Assembly (NCBI RefSeq): GCF_010093815.1
Contig: NW_022985554.1
Location: 156,999-220,998 of the forward strand
Reading direction: 5' to 3'
Source of the DNA: Pseudovirgaria hyperparasitica
Taxonomy: Eukaryota; Ascomycota; Dothideomycetes; Acrospermales; Acrospermaceae
DNA length: 64,000 bases
Position 1 is the first letter of the stretch. Every line of letters starts with the position of its first letter. Below, piece after piece: positions 1 to 10,697 of this stretch. Position numbers and translations under genes: made by a program. Below the pieces are notes generated by a model that saw only the letters and a list, made by a program, of their open reading frames with translations, was not told the DNA's origin and did no database searches.

Positions 1-1
1 G

Positions 2-970
2 CTCTTTCCGGAATCAAGACCTACGCCAGTCGACCATGACTGGCTTGAAGGTAAACGACAGGCGGATATAGGCTACGCTCGCCAGAATGGATCCAATCTT
101 TTCAAGGACCGTTATTGGGATCCGTCAAGCGAGCGGTTCAAAGCTGAAGCATTCTTTAATGCTGTGATGGAGTTTTATGAGTGCCCATTTAACCCATGCA
201 ACCATAAGTCTTACTTGCCTAGCGATCTGGTCCATCACATCCAGACATCTCATCGAGCGATTGAATACCGATGTCCTTGTTGCTTCAAATGGTTCAAGAC
301 TGCTGCGGCTCTTATGGGCCACGCCGAAGCCGCCGGAACTAGATGCAGAATCTCGAAGACTGAGAACTATCGTGAAGCAGTTAACCAATTCTCCGCAGGT
401 TTTATCCAAGCCAACGAGGGAAAGCACCCGGACATACCTGTTCAAAAGGTCGTGGGATATTCGCTAGACAAGGACGATGAGCTCGTGCCCACGTCGACCG
501 AGAGCATCAGACACAACGTCTGGACCTACGAAAGCAGCAAACCTTCCGACTGGGAGTCTGGTCAAGAGCAAAGGAAGGTGGAATACGAGAGAAGCCAGCT
601 CACGGATCCATTCGGCTATAATCAGCGCTACGCTCACATCAACACCGCCACTCATTTTGAAGGTGGCCGGCCTAGTCTGCCTTCAATGATGCATCACGGT
701 AGTCTGTTTCCTGAGCGGGATATTATGGGTGGATCTTCGAGCAAGTATTCCGACGGACTTCGTACACAGCAAGAAGCTCTTCAGGGGTACACGTTACTCG
801 ACCCCCAGAAGTTGAAGCAGCAAAAGAAGCGTAATGCTTGGTCGAAATTTGCCGCCGGCATTGAGAGTGTGGACAAGTACAACGAGCTCATCAGTGGTTC
901 TGATGGAGGTAGTATCAAGGTCGATGGCTTCGACAGCGAGGATGAGGGCGAAGCGACGGAGACCGAGTAG
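2..970 (+). CDS. C2H2 zinc-finger protein, 5' partial
   Basis: The reading frame is open from base 2 to the TAG at 968-970, so the gene starts upstream of the window and about 322 residues are visible. Two zinc-finger-like units lie near the visible N-terminus: CPFNPC followed by an HHIQTSH segment, and CPCC followed by a GHAEAAGTRC segment. The second ends in a C-type rather than HxxxH ligand arrangement. The rest is hydrophilic and probably disordered, with a basic KQQKKRNAWSKFA patch and an acidic DSEDEGEATETE tail. I infer a nucleic-acid-binding nuclear protein, but no specific family is recognised. An ATG at 164 is internal: the upstream frame stays coding-like (KDRYWDPSSERFKAEAFFNA), so it is probably not the start. 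The next gene is convergent. Confidence 0.75.
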   Translation, partial: LFPESRPTPVDHDWLEGKRQADIGYARQNGSNLFKDRYWDPSSERFKAEAFFNAVMEFYECPFNPCNHKSYLPSDLVHHIQTSHRAIEYRCPCCFKWFKTAAALMGHAEAAGTRCRISKTENYREAVNQFSAGFIQANEGKHPDIPVQKVVGYSLDKDDELVPTSTESIRHNVWTYESSKPSDWESGQEQRKVEYERSQLTDPFGYNQRYAHINTATHFEGGRPSLPSMMHHGSLFPERDIMGGSSSKYSDGLRTQQEALQGYTLLDPQKLKQQKKRNAWSKFAAGIESVDKYNELISGSDGGSIKVDGFDSEDEGEATETE

Positions 971-2582
971 GTGTTTGACGACCTAACACCAATATCCAAC
1001 CCCCTCCTTGGAAGTAAGCATACAACATTTGTGGAGATGCAGACGCAGCTGAAGTCATGGATCAATGACTACTTGGGCAATAAGGGGTCAAACACTGGAG
1101 GACATCGCAAATTCCCTGGACGATCCATACATGCTCTTAGCTTGTCCATCAACCGTAGCCCCATTGCATTGTCGTCTTGAACCTTACTCGTTTGCCTCAT
1201 ATTTTCCTCCAACACGTGATTAATACCGATCTAATTACCTTTATAATGCTCGTCATATCACCCTGACCACTCTATACCAAGCTTCATTCCAACCAGAACC
1301 GCACCCAAACGTCTCTCTATTGCAACACCATCTGTTCTCATCATTCACAGACTTGGAGAGGAAAGAAGCATAGTTGCCTACTCTTTCGTTCTTCCTTCTC
1401 CATTCTTCTTCTTCTTTTTCTCTCCCAACATTCTTGTCTCCTCCACAGGCTATAAAGCCCGCGACAAGGCACACTATATGCACAAAATGACGGGCTGACA
1501 ATGTGGGAGCAAGACGACCGAGAGAAGACCAAAGTAGAGAGAGGGGAGACAGAGGTAACTACGCAGGAGTAAAGAGCAATGTGTGGTTGGAGAATTGCAG
1601 ATCTTTAGTAGGAAGAGAAAAAGAGAGCCGTACATTATGCGTCCTCCCTTTTTTGCCCCTTGTCTCATTGACATGGACTACATATGACAAGAGTTCTATT
1701 AACATTATCCAAGGGGGCTTTTTCCCGGGTATCAAATATGGACACGGGAAGTTATCGTCGTCGTCGTCGTCGTCGTCGCCGGCGAACACAACTATCGCCT
1801 TCCTTCCCCCCTTTTACCCCCGCCAACCCCTTGTCCCTCTCAAACCCTTCCCTACCTTCCTCTCATGTTCTGAAGAAAATCTTTTCCAGCCGTGATAAAA
1901 CGCCCCTTGTCAAAAAGAAGACACCTGCGCCCTCGTCTTGTGGGCGCCAGCCAAGCGTTCCGCGTTCAGCCGTTACAGAAAGTCCGAGATTCCTCATAAT
2001 ATGTATATGTATAATATACTCCTGAAATTAATTGAGAGCAACAAATTCAGACAGCGCCCTATGTTATTTATTGATTGCCGAAAACGAGAAAAGGCCCTGA
2101 AAAAGCCCTGTGATGATATACGAAGAATTTGGTGGTTGATGGATATGTCATCGCGTAGAATGGTAGGCAGGAGGGGTCTGAAGAAGAAAAGACGCTAATT
2201 CGCAGATAAAAAGTTCCGTTCTGGGGCGTGGTGGATCTGGTTATATGTCTGGTCGAAGAACCGGTTGCCGAGACTTGCTTTTATGGTTCGGGTCATGATA
2301 TGTCATGTGATGTGATGTGATGTAGGCTGGCTGTATGTGGAGCGCTTTAATGCGAAAGACTCTGTCCGGAACAGACGACAAGCGCGGAAGAGACGCGCGC
2401 ATGCCAGGTTCGGCGCGGCCGATATTGTGTGGATGGGAGGCTCTGACTTAGACTCGCAGCTATTGAAGCCGATACTGTTCAGCCTGCGATCTTCCTTTCA
2501 TCAGATCATCAGGGTCGTTGACCAGCGTCAGACACACCCGTATATACTTCCAAGATCCTTTTCGAAACGAGGGGTTGAGGGA
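971..2582. other. Convergent intergenic region, no gene seen
   Basis: This 1.6-kb gap separates the ends of the C2H2 gene (+) and the GT31-like gene (-). No ORF here has coding character. It holds a (TCG)8 run at 1755-1778, short purine- or pyrimidine-rich stretches (about 1380-1440 and 1795-1870) and a GTGAT repeat near 2303-2325. It presumably carries both 3' UTRs. Confidence 0.6.
1755..1778. repeat. (TCG)8 microsatellite
   Basis: Eight uninterrupted TCG units inside non-coding sequence. Both strands read open across it, giving artificial Ser, Arg or Asp runs, which explains the spurious ORFs here. Confidence 0.9.
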
Positions 2583-4034
2583 TCAATACGTCTCTGGTGT
2601 CTCCCACGTTGCCTTCTCACAACCTGTTGCGCCTTCTTCTCTAAAGTCGAAGCCCATCTTCTTGATCTTCTTTATATCCCACCCAGATAAGAAATGCTCG
2701 CGCTTGTCCTCTACAGCATGCCCGTATTTAATACCCCATCCGAACCGACATCGTCGCATTGTGTATGACCATTGGAAGCAGTTGAAATCGTTTTCGCACG
2801 CAACCCTGCATGCTACGGATGACGTGTGCCCGAGGCCGTTTGGAGAATCCGTGTCGGACAGGTTATCCCAGAAATCGCGGGTGCTTTCCTCGAAAAGCTT
2901 GCCCTGTCGGTGATAGAGTAGGGTGGAATGTAGAACAGGCTTCTATATGCAGTATTAGTTGGATGGCTGGGGCAAAAAAAGTAGCGGCGGGCATACCTGG
3001 TCATCATATCTCGTTCTCTCCCAATGCCATGTGTCGTTCATCTGCTGACTCGACAAACGATGCATCGCCAGGAGCGGTACACACCAAGTGCGCCGATCAA
3101 CTTGCACCTTGATGAACTCCTCTCCATTAAAGGTTGGCCATAATCTTTTCATGGTGACGCCTGTCCTGTCATATATCACGTTGGCCAATATAATGTCCCC
3201 GCAGCATTCTTCTCTGGCCCATTGCTCATATTGTTCGCTTGGTATCGATCGATCAAAAATGCTTGGACGCAAATACTTCTTCATGAGCCCTTTCGACATG
3301 ACGAAGCCGGCGCCGCCATAGGGGAAGTGGCCCGCCTTTGAGCCCGCGACTGGGGCCCCGATAAGATGCTGGTCGGTAGGATCATATTGCGACAGAAGTC
3401 GAAACATAGTATCCCAGAAGATGTAGCTGTCCGTCTCGATAAAGATGTACCACTCCGCGTTTGGCTTCAATGCATGTGCCTTCTCCACCATCGGCAGAAA
3501 CTTGAATTTATCCAGCTTCCAGCCTTCCCCTGTGTATTGCATCTCTTCTCCGGCTTGTGCAGCAGCCTTCTGGAGGGCATATGCGTCAAAGTCAGGGTTG
3601 TCTACACGGTAGGACTGAGGGAGGTCAGCGAGGACATCGATAAAGTCGTGCTTCCCGCGCCGCTCTTCAAGATCAGACACGACAATAAGATTGTGGATAC
3701 AGGAGGAGACAGTCGTAAGCTGAGATGCAATCCGTTCGTGCTCTCCAGAACCTGTCCGTAACACGATTTGGATGCGGTCGAGTAGGTGCGAAGGAAAGTT
3801 CGAACAGAAGTCAGCATTGCTATTCTCGACAGCGGTAGGGGATAGCGGTGGAAACAGAGCACGAGGCTGCCAGTCGTAGAATGGTATCCGGGGCGGTGGA
3901 GGGTCTCTACTCCAGAACAAGAAGAGAACGGTCGTGGAAAGTATGACGAAGACGACAAGAATGAATCGTGCAGGCCTTCGAGCCATGCGCGAAAGAGCGC
4001 CGGACAGGGCCGGCGTTGGTGTGAAGGTAGGCAT
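2583..4034 (-). CDS. GT31 / fringe-like type II membrane glycosyltransferase
   Basis: Two exons on the minus strand: 4034-2997 and 2942-2583 (465 aa). The intron runs from GTATGC at 2996 to TAG at 2943 with a CTAAT branch; the join is in phase 0 and opens a further 119 residues before a TGA. The first ATG is at 4034; the frame upstream offers only a TTG. A short basic cytoplasmic tail precedes one membrane anchor (FILVVFVILSTTVLFLFW, about residues 25-42). The lumenal part matches the fungal GT31/DUF604 pattern: a WYIFIETDSYIFW segment with an ETD in place of the usual DxD metal site, then GAGFVMSKG. The C-terminal exon is Cys-rich (CRVACENDFNCFQW), like a PAN/apple fold. The predicted role is Golgi sugar transfer; the acceptor is unknown. 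It shares a 650-bp divergent promoter with the NRPS-like gene. Confidence 0.8.
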
Positions 4035-4686
4035 AACGAGTGTCAAGGGTCAAACGACAGCATGGCAGAGAAGTATGGAAGAGGAGAAGGGCGAGTCCGT
4101 ACTGGTTGTAGTGTTTGGAAAGCTGAAGACGGACAGATTATTTTTCAATGCACCCGAGAGTCTAGAGAGATGTCAATCGCGTGGTCCTCCTGAACCTGGG
4201 TCAGGCCAACCCAAAGCAGCCTAGCCGTTTTCAGCCCTTCCTTTACCTGCGGGATGTCAGGGGGAATGGATTGTCAGCTCCGCAAACGGCGTCAGGCCCG
4301 CTCCTTAGTCCTTATGGCGTCTGCACTGTTTACTTGTCTAATGCCGATTTCTTGGCTAACACACTTCAGCTTCAGTCTTGGATGCCAAGCCGAAATGGCT
4401 GTTGAAGCTACCTAGATCAACAAAGTATCACCATCAGGTATGCGCTTTCTATGCGACACTTGCTATTTGATCAAAACCGAGAGTCAAGCCTCTCTCTCTG
4501 CTTGCACGCCTTGGGGCAACATAAGCACTTGGATGAGCAGATACACGCGATTGGTCGCCACTATGGCTTTACCTAGTGTCTTATTGGCGGCCTGCGATAC
4601 GTCCATCTAAACCACAGTCTTAAAAGCTCCGCTCCGACTGTGGTCAGCACAGTAATGCGAATACTGTCCCATTCAGCTTCATCATC
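4035..4686. promoter_or_regulatory. Divergent promoter, GT31-like / NRPS-like
   Basis: These 652 bp separate two divergent ATGs and contain no credible ORF, so they must hold both promoters and 5' leaders. No specific operator was recognised. Co-regulation of the two genes is an inference from the arrangement only. Confidence 0.55.
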
Positions 4687-7600
4687 ATGGCAAGCAATGA
4701 GAGCCTCGTCCGAGCGGCGCCCTTGCCAGACATCCTTCCAACCATCGGCAGCTTCTTCAGGCAAGCTGTAGCATTGTATCCTGACCATGTCGCACTTTCT
4801 TGTCCTCACCAATCGTCGGATCTCTTTGGCATGTGCAGCATTCCTTTGGACGCCGACGAGTACCGCGAGAAGCCTTGGCTACGTTGGTCGTACACAGTCT
4901 TCAAACAATGCGTCGATAGATTTGCGTCTGGGCTCAGAGCCCACGGAATCTCCTGCGGAACCTCTATCGTAACCTTTCTTCCAAATGTCGCTGAATATAT
5001 GATTTGTTTCTGGGCTGCTGACGCGTTAGGGTGTTCTTTTGTACCAATCAACCCAAAAAACTTGACCAATGTGGCGGAGGTGAGTAGTGAAGAGCTCTAT
5101 TTTCAGAGCACAAAATAATACTTATGGACCAAAGGTTGATCACATGTTACGAACAATGTTATCTGTAGGGCCTAGCTCTGAAGGGGCAGTCATAATTGCG
5201 GGGAGTGACACGATGGAAAAGGTCGACGTGCTCGCCATCCCTGAATCAACTTTGAAATGTGTAGTCGGAGTGTCAACATCGTCGGATTGGGTGCCATTCG
5301 AACAACTGTGTCAACCCAAGTAAGTCGATCTCTAAGATGAATCAGTCACTCGTAACGTGACCAGTGCTGGACCGGGAGCTGGACTCAACAAACATGATGA
5401 CGGCTTTGAATCTTCAAATCTGCACAGTCTTGTCATGTTCACCAGTGGAACTACATCCTTACCTAAAGGTCAGTTAGTGACGACGGTGTGAAGTATATAA
5501 ATGACACAATAATCCAGGCTGTTTGCTGGACCAAGATATTCTAAGAGCAACCTACATGCAATGGAAAATAGGTAACGAGGTAACCCATAGACCAGACACT
5601 ATAGTTTGTCATGCCTTGCCAAACAACCACATGGCTGCAATGCATTATATGCTTCATACCCTAAGCGAAGGTGGTATGATCATGCATCCTGGACCTAGTT
5701 TCGATCCCGATCTTCTTCTTAAGATGTCGACTATAGAGAGATGCACGCTCTTGTTACTGGTACCGGCAGCACTTCAAGGCGTTGTTGCGGCCGCTGCAGG
5801 ACTTCCAAAGGTACATTCCCTGGAATCTATCACATTGGGTGGTGCTGCTCCGACTATCAGAGATATAGAACTGGCCTATAACGGTCTGGGAACTCCAAAC
5901 GTCGAACACGTTTTTGGGATGACCGAAGGCGTCGTCACATCCACGGGTCGCGTTTCGTCATCTGCCGACATAGTGAGAAATGGACTGACGACGTGTGGGA
6001 AAGCCAGACATGGCAGTTGTCTTAAGATATGCGCTCCTGGGGAGCGCCATCCAGTTCCCCGGGGCGTCCCTGGAGAATTGCACGCGAGTGGTCCTTACAT
6101 CGTTCGTGGTTATATTGGCCTCAACAGCGACTCTTTCTACAAGGACTCTGATGGAAGATCTTGGTTCAACACTGGAGATCAAGCTTTCATTGATGATGAG
6201 GACTTTTTATTCATCTCTGGCCGGTACAAAGAAATGCTTATTCGTGGCGCCGAGAACATTTCGCCCGCGGCAGTCGAAGCTGCTATTTCAACAGTACCTG
6301 ATCTTGCTTTACGTCAGATCCAGATAACTGGGGTACCGGATGAGGCTGCTGGGCAAGTGCTGGTGGCTATTTCAGCACAGGTACTAGATTCTGCGACCCA
6401 GAAACGTGTAAGGAATGTCATAATCGACCGCATGGGTACTATGTTTGTTCCCGAGACGTTTTACCACCTCGAAGAGCTTGGCTTGGCAACTTATCCGACG
6501 ACCAGTCTGGGAAAGATACAGAAAATACCGCTCGCTGCTATCATCGCCCAGCATCGTGGGCGTAAGCTCAGCAGTGACTACACATTCCCAACAGACAACA
6601 GAGAAATCATGGGTCCAACTATATCATTGGCTAAGCTCCAAGATACTTTACGGAAGACCTGGGCTCGAGCTGTCGGATTAGACGTCGTTGATGTACCACT
6701 GAACCTTTTAGTAACAGAATTCGCGGACAGCGTAACTGCAATGCGTGTCCGTAGTATGATTCGGAAGCAAGTTGAACGTGACATCACACTTGTCGAATTG
6801 ACAACCACGACCATTGAGCAACAAGCGCAATTGCTCCACTCACGTCCTCCATTCAATGTCAGCAACGCCGTTATCGCCACGAAACAAAGGCCTGGTCCTC
6901 CGTTGGCCGATGATATGACACATTTAGCTGGACGTGAGGAGTCTCTTGAGGACACAAAGCAGCTCGTTGAACGAACTTTGACTCCTTTAGGGCTCAGCTG
7001 GGACGATGTTGAGGATGTTATACCTGCTTATGACTTTAATCAAGTTATTTCAAAGGCGAGAATCGTCGATTCGCTTACATGGAACTTTGCTATACTACCA
7101 AAGAAGTTTCGGGCCGCCGATATTGGAGCAGTTATCGAGAAACTCTTGAAAGTACATCCTCTATTTCGTTCATTCTTTATACGGGATACAGACACTCTTA
7201 ATATGGGACGGCTGGCTCTTCACATTATTATGCGTCCAAGACCATCACTCCTCAGTCGCATTATACTCCAGGCTGGTTCTGTTAAGACTGTGGCGGACCT
7301 CGCAGCTATCGTGCACAATTACCCTACACCCTCTCATGCCATAATTCCCGGCCCAATGGCCGTCTTCACCATCTACACTATCGAGGAAAGTGGTCTAGCA
7401 GGCTTCATTCTGCGTGGTAAGCAGCTTCCCTTCGCTATAACCTTGAAAACTGTTTTTCCTATCGGCGTACTCGTCACCCTTGACTAATAGCTATCAGCGA
7501 GCCATACCATGTTGGATGCTTCATATGGCCGTCTATTACTCGAAGACATTGAAAGAGTCTGTGGTGGTCTTTCACCCAATCCCCACGTCGATTACAAGCT

Positions 7601-8444
7601 ATGGGCCGACTGTTATTATTCATTTCGTGACTCGCCACAAGCCTTAGCCGCTACCAAGTATCATATACGACAACTTGCTGACCTTAGTGCTCATCGGAAT
7701 GCACTATGGCCCCCTCGTTCGTCTTGGATGTATTCCCGCGCTTCTCATGACGGCTACAGATACGCGTTCGATTGTCCCGGTATCATCACTCTCCGCAAAC
7801 GGAATCCCGTGTTGACCCCATCCGCAATCTTCAAATCAGCGTTGGTACTGCTCAACGTATCCCAAACTGGCCACAGCCATGCATTGTTCTCAAATATGGA
7901 ATCCGCACGAACAGCTTTCCCGTTCCTTCCAGCCTCCATGGCACAGCTCCCCCAACTTGATCCCATAGAAGTAGCAGGACAATGCATGACCAGTGTCATC
8001 AACCTAATATCTTTACGTGATCATGAAACACTTCTCGCCTTCCTAGCGCGAATTCAAGACGACCAAACCAATTCGATACGCTACGCTGAGGCGCCCTGGC
8101 ACGGAGTCATGGATGGGTTGAATGACGCTGGACATTTGCTCCCAGAAGTTCTATGTCACCAGATCTTTAATTGGGTGCCTGAGTTACTGACGTTGAACGA
8201 TACAGATACATTCGACAACTTTCGCGTCGTGGACACGTTCAACGGTCCGGTGATTGGCTTGGGTTTGACCGCAGCTTTTGGTGGGAAGACTGGGGTTGCG
8301 GCAGCAATACACCTGAGGGGCATAGGAACAAGTTTAGAGGAGAAGAAGAGACTGGCAACGAAGTTCGAAAGTTTGTTGATGTGGCTGGTGAATGAGGCAA
8401 ATTGGAGTAAAGGGATGGGAGAGGAGTGGAAAGAGTGCCTCTAA
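4687..8444 (+). CDS. NRPS-like A-T-C enzyme (adenylation, carrier, condensation-like)
   Basis: Five exons: 4687-5079, 5135-5319, 5365-5468, 5518-7416 and 7498-8444 (1,175 aa); lengths sum to 3,528 nt in frame. The adenylation domain (about 20-560) has the P-loop FTSGTTSLPKG (218-228, restored only by splicing exons 3 and 4), the FGMTEG motif, WFNTGDQ, GRYKEMLIRG near 462 and the Lys-bearing TSLGKIQK. The carrier domain has EFADSVTAM with the pantetheine-attachment Ser at about 632. A condensation-like domain follows (about 690-1175) with SHTMLDA at 862-868: His863 and Asp867 of HHxxxDG remain, but the first His is Ser. One complete module without a reductase or thioesterase suggests the acyl chain is transferred by the C-like domain. 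It is probably cytosolic specialised metabolism; substrate and product cannot be read from sequence. Confidence 0.88.
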
Positions 8445-8825
8445 AGGTCGGCATCTAAAGTGATGTTCATGGCGGATCATGGACTACATATCTACTGTAG
8501 GACTCAGGAAATTCTTGCAGTAAAGTCACAGTCGGCTGTCGCCACTGTGTTGACGAGTTTCAACTTGAACGGCTATCAGCCCTATGAACAGTTCCGTTTA
8601 GTTCAGTGGTCAGTGACATTCAAAATAGTCCATCTAATCCATTGATATCCCAGTAAAAAGATATCTGGATACTCAACAACACGCTACTAACCCTAATTTA
8701 TTATAGCCTAATCATTTTATCTCCTAACACGGGTTTCGTGTGGGGAAATGAACTGACCAGAATATTCTGCTACGTCTCACTGTACCCTCTTGATGGTTGA
8801 CGCCAAGCTGTGTCAACACTCTTCA
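8445..8825. other. 3' flank of NRPS-like gene
   Basis: AT-leaning 3' sequence, presumably the NRPS-like 3' UTR and the tail of the hydrolase relic. No gene seen. Confidence 0.5.
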
Positions 8826-9520
8826 TATATCTGCCTTCACTCGAGACTTTCTGCAAACTTCGAAATATTACTCCCCACTGTCAGTCCGAAAAATCTGGCG
8901 CGCCACTCGTCACGATCGGTAACCTCAACTTTCCGCCCTCCCTCATCCGCCTCTGCGAAGCTCCCTATTCTCGTTTCCACACCCATACATCTCCAGAATG
9001 CCTCTCACACCACCCAGATGCTTGGCGGACTCTACCCAATACTCCAACGCCCGCGGCTCAATCGTATTTGGGTTGTAGTACTCTTGCTTGACTAAATATC
9101 TCTCATAACTCACGCTCCTTACGTGCGATGAGCATCTCGGGCACATGCGGCACGGAAAAAGAGCCAAGGTGCCAGCATCACACGCCACGCTTCTCAATTT
9201 GCGCACTCACATTCTCCAGCGTCGAGAAACTGCTCTCCCAACACCCAAACCCGCTCAACAACATCTTCCAGAATCTCAGCCTCAGCACCCAGTCTCTTCA
9301 TGTCACCGCCACAGCATGTGCGCAGTCTGCGCCGCGGTCTTCGCCATGAAGGTCGAGCCGTGACCGGCCCAGCGAAATCATCATTTCGGCCATGTCGGCG
9401 GCTTTGGCGTCACTGTCGTACCCGTCGGTGCTAGGGGGTTTGTACATCTGGTCGAAGCCGCGCAGATCCGACGCAAGGACGTTGAAGTGAGGTGTGAGTG
9501 GAGGGAGCACATAGTACTAG
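8826..9520 (-). pseudogene. Broken alpha/beta hydrolase (epoxide hydrolase / haloacetate dehalogenase-like)
   Basis: Reading down the minus strand, family blocks appear in the expected order but not in one frame. First comes LTPHFNVLASDLRGF with KPPSTDGYD and AADMAEMM (about 9500-9390), then a nucleophile-elbow remnant HGEDRGADCA where VGHDRGG is usual (about 9350-9320). Next are STLENVSAQIEKRGV (about 9260-9215), VPEMLIARKEREL (about 9150-9110) and ERYLVKQEYYNPNTIEP with EYWVESAKHLGGVRGILEMYG (about 9100-8985). In-frame stops occur after AVAVT and after EKRGV; the N-terminal HGFP block is missing beyond a stop near 9520, and the C-terminus drifts out of frame near 8945. At least three breaks make function unlikely. 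It lies tail-to-tail with the NRPS-like gene. A multi-intron live gene is possible but no good splice pairs were seen. Confidence 0.65.
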
Positions 9521-10226
9521 TAGAGCTTCTACGCGGTACTTCTGCACAGTTTGTCGACGGAAAGTATCGCGTAGCTGCTCTCTTTATATGTGCAGTTCGC
9601 GGCCGAGTATGCTAGCACTGCGCGCTCATTTGTCGTGAATACGAGTTGGAATACGGTTGCGGCTCTCGCGCATGCAGGGATCGGGGCATTATTTGTGCCG
9701 TGTCGTAGACTTGTGTATTTGTAGAAAACTGCGGGGACTGAGAGCGAAACTCCAGGCGACGTTGTGGATGCAGCGCGTGTATGAGGCGAGGCAGCAATTT
9801 TGTAGCCACGGAATGATGATCAGTGGGCCCGGAGGAGGGCTTGAGGGTTTGCGAGTAACTTGAGGTGAGAAATGGTGAGGAAGGAGGTTTGGTTTTGGTT
9901 GGACAAGGAGGTGAGCGAGGCGAAAAGATTTAAAGGGGTTGTGAGAATCGAAGGATCCATGTTCCTCGAAATCGAGACGATTGGGGTGAATATCAAGACC
10001 TATTCACGAGAGCCGTATATGTTCAAGTTTGACCTCAAGTCAAGCTGTCAAACCTGATCCGAACCTCAGGCTAGATGAGAAAGAAATTGCATTGTTCAAC
10101 AGTGTTCGCGGCTCAATACATTCAAGTACGCGCACGTGCCTTCTTCCACCGACTCACCTACCCACCACAACAACAAGTGCCAGAACGACAAAATATAGGT
10201 TGCTGAAAGTTTGGAACTTTCGGCGA
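9521..10226. other. Intergenic, nothing recognised
   Basis: About 700 bp between the hydrolase relic and the tRNA-like element. Short ORFs on both strands have no recognisable motif. It may include the lost N-terminal part of the hydrolase. Confidence 0.4.
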
Positions 10227-10376
10227 GCTGTGATGGCGCAGTGGCATAGTGTCTGAGCTCGCAATCAAGAAGTACCCTCAAGGAACGCTAATCTCCTAGG
10301 GCGCGCGGGTTCAAGCCTGGGCGTGGTAGTAGTATTTCCTTTCTGTGTTTCCCTTTTGCTCTTGACTCCGATTTTT
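10227..10376 (+). ncRNA. tRNA-like Pol III element (tRNA relic or SINE head)
   Basis: An A box (TGGCGCAGTGG, 10234-10244) fits the TRGYNNARNNG consensus, and a B box (GGTTCAAGCC, 10308-10317) lies about 63 bp downstream; T-runs at 10353-10356 and 10372-10376 could terminate Pol III. The D-arm can fold (GCGC with GTGT), but the acceptor and T-stems do not pair well and the distance between boxes leaves room for an intron or long variable arm. It is therefore either a decayed tRNA gene or the 5' head of a tRNA-derived SINE. No anticodon is assigned. Confidence 0.45.
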
Positions 10377-10697
10377 GGTCTCTTTCGCCGGGGAGCTGCG
10401 ATCGGAGCCCCTGAGCTTTTTGTTGGCTGTCTGAGCTTACGCTGCTTCGCTTTTTGATGCTTATTGTGAGTTTTTCGTGAGTTTGTCGCTTTGTGTATAC
10501 ATGGAAGAGCGGCTCGGCGAGTTGAACGCGGCTCAGCGAGTCTGCCCAATGAGGGACCCGTGTCGACCATGAGTCTGAATGTGCAAAAGTAGCAACACAA
10601 TAACAGTAATCCTATAACTTACTTACTCCGGCCAATGCTGATGCTTATGCTTATGCTAAAATAGATTACCTCGCTGGTCCATAACAACAGACAAGTA
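10377..10697. other. Flank of tRNA-like element
   Basis: Pyrimidine-rich, then mixed sequence without a convincing ORF. It could be the body of a SINE whose head is the adjacent Pol III element, or the 3' UTR of the palmitoyltransferase gene. Confidence 0.35.

Noticed and set aside
1559-1789. Asp-run protein near the (TCG)8 repeat
   Set aside because: Artefact of the trinucleotide repeat; no other coding signal.
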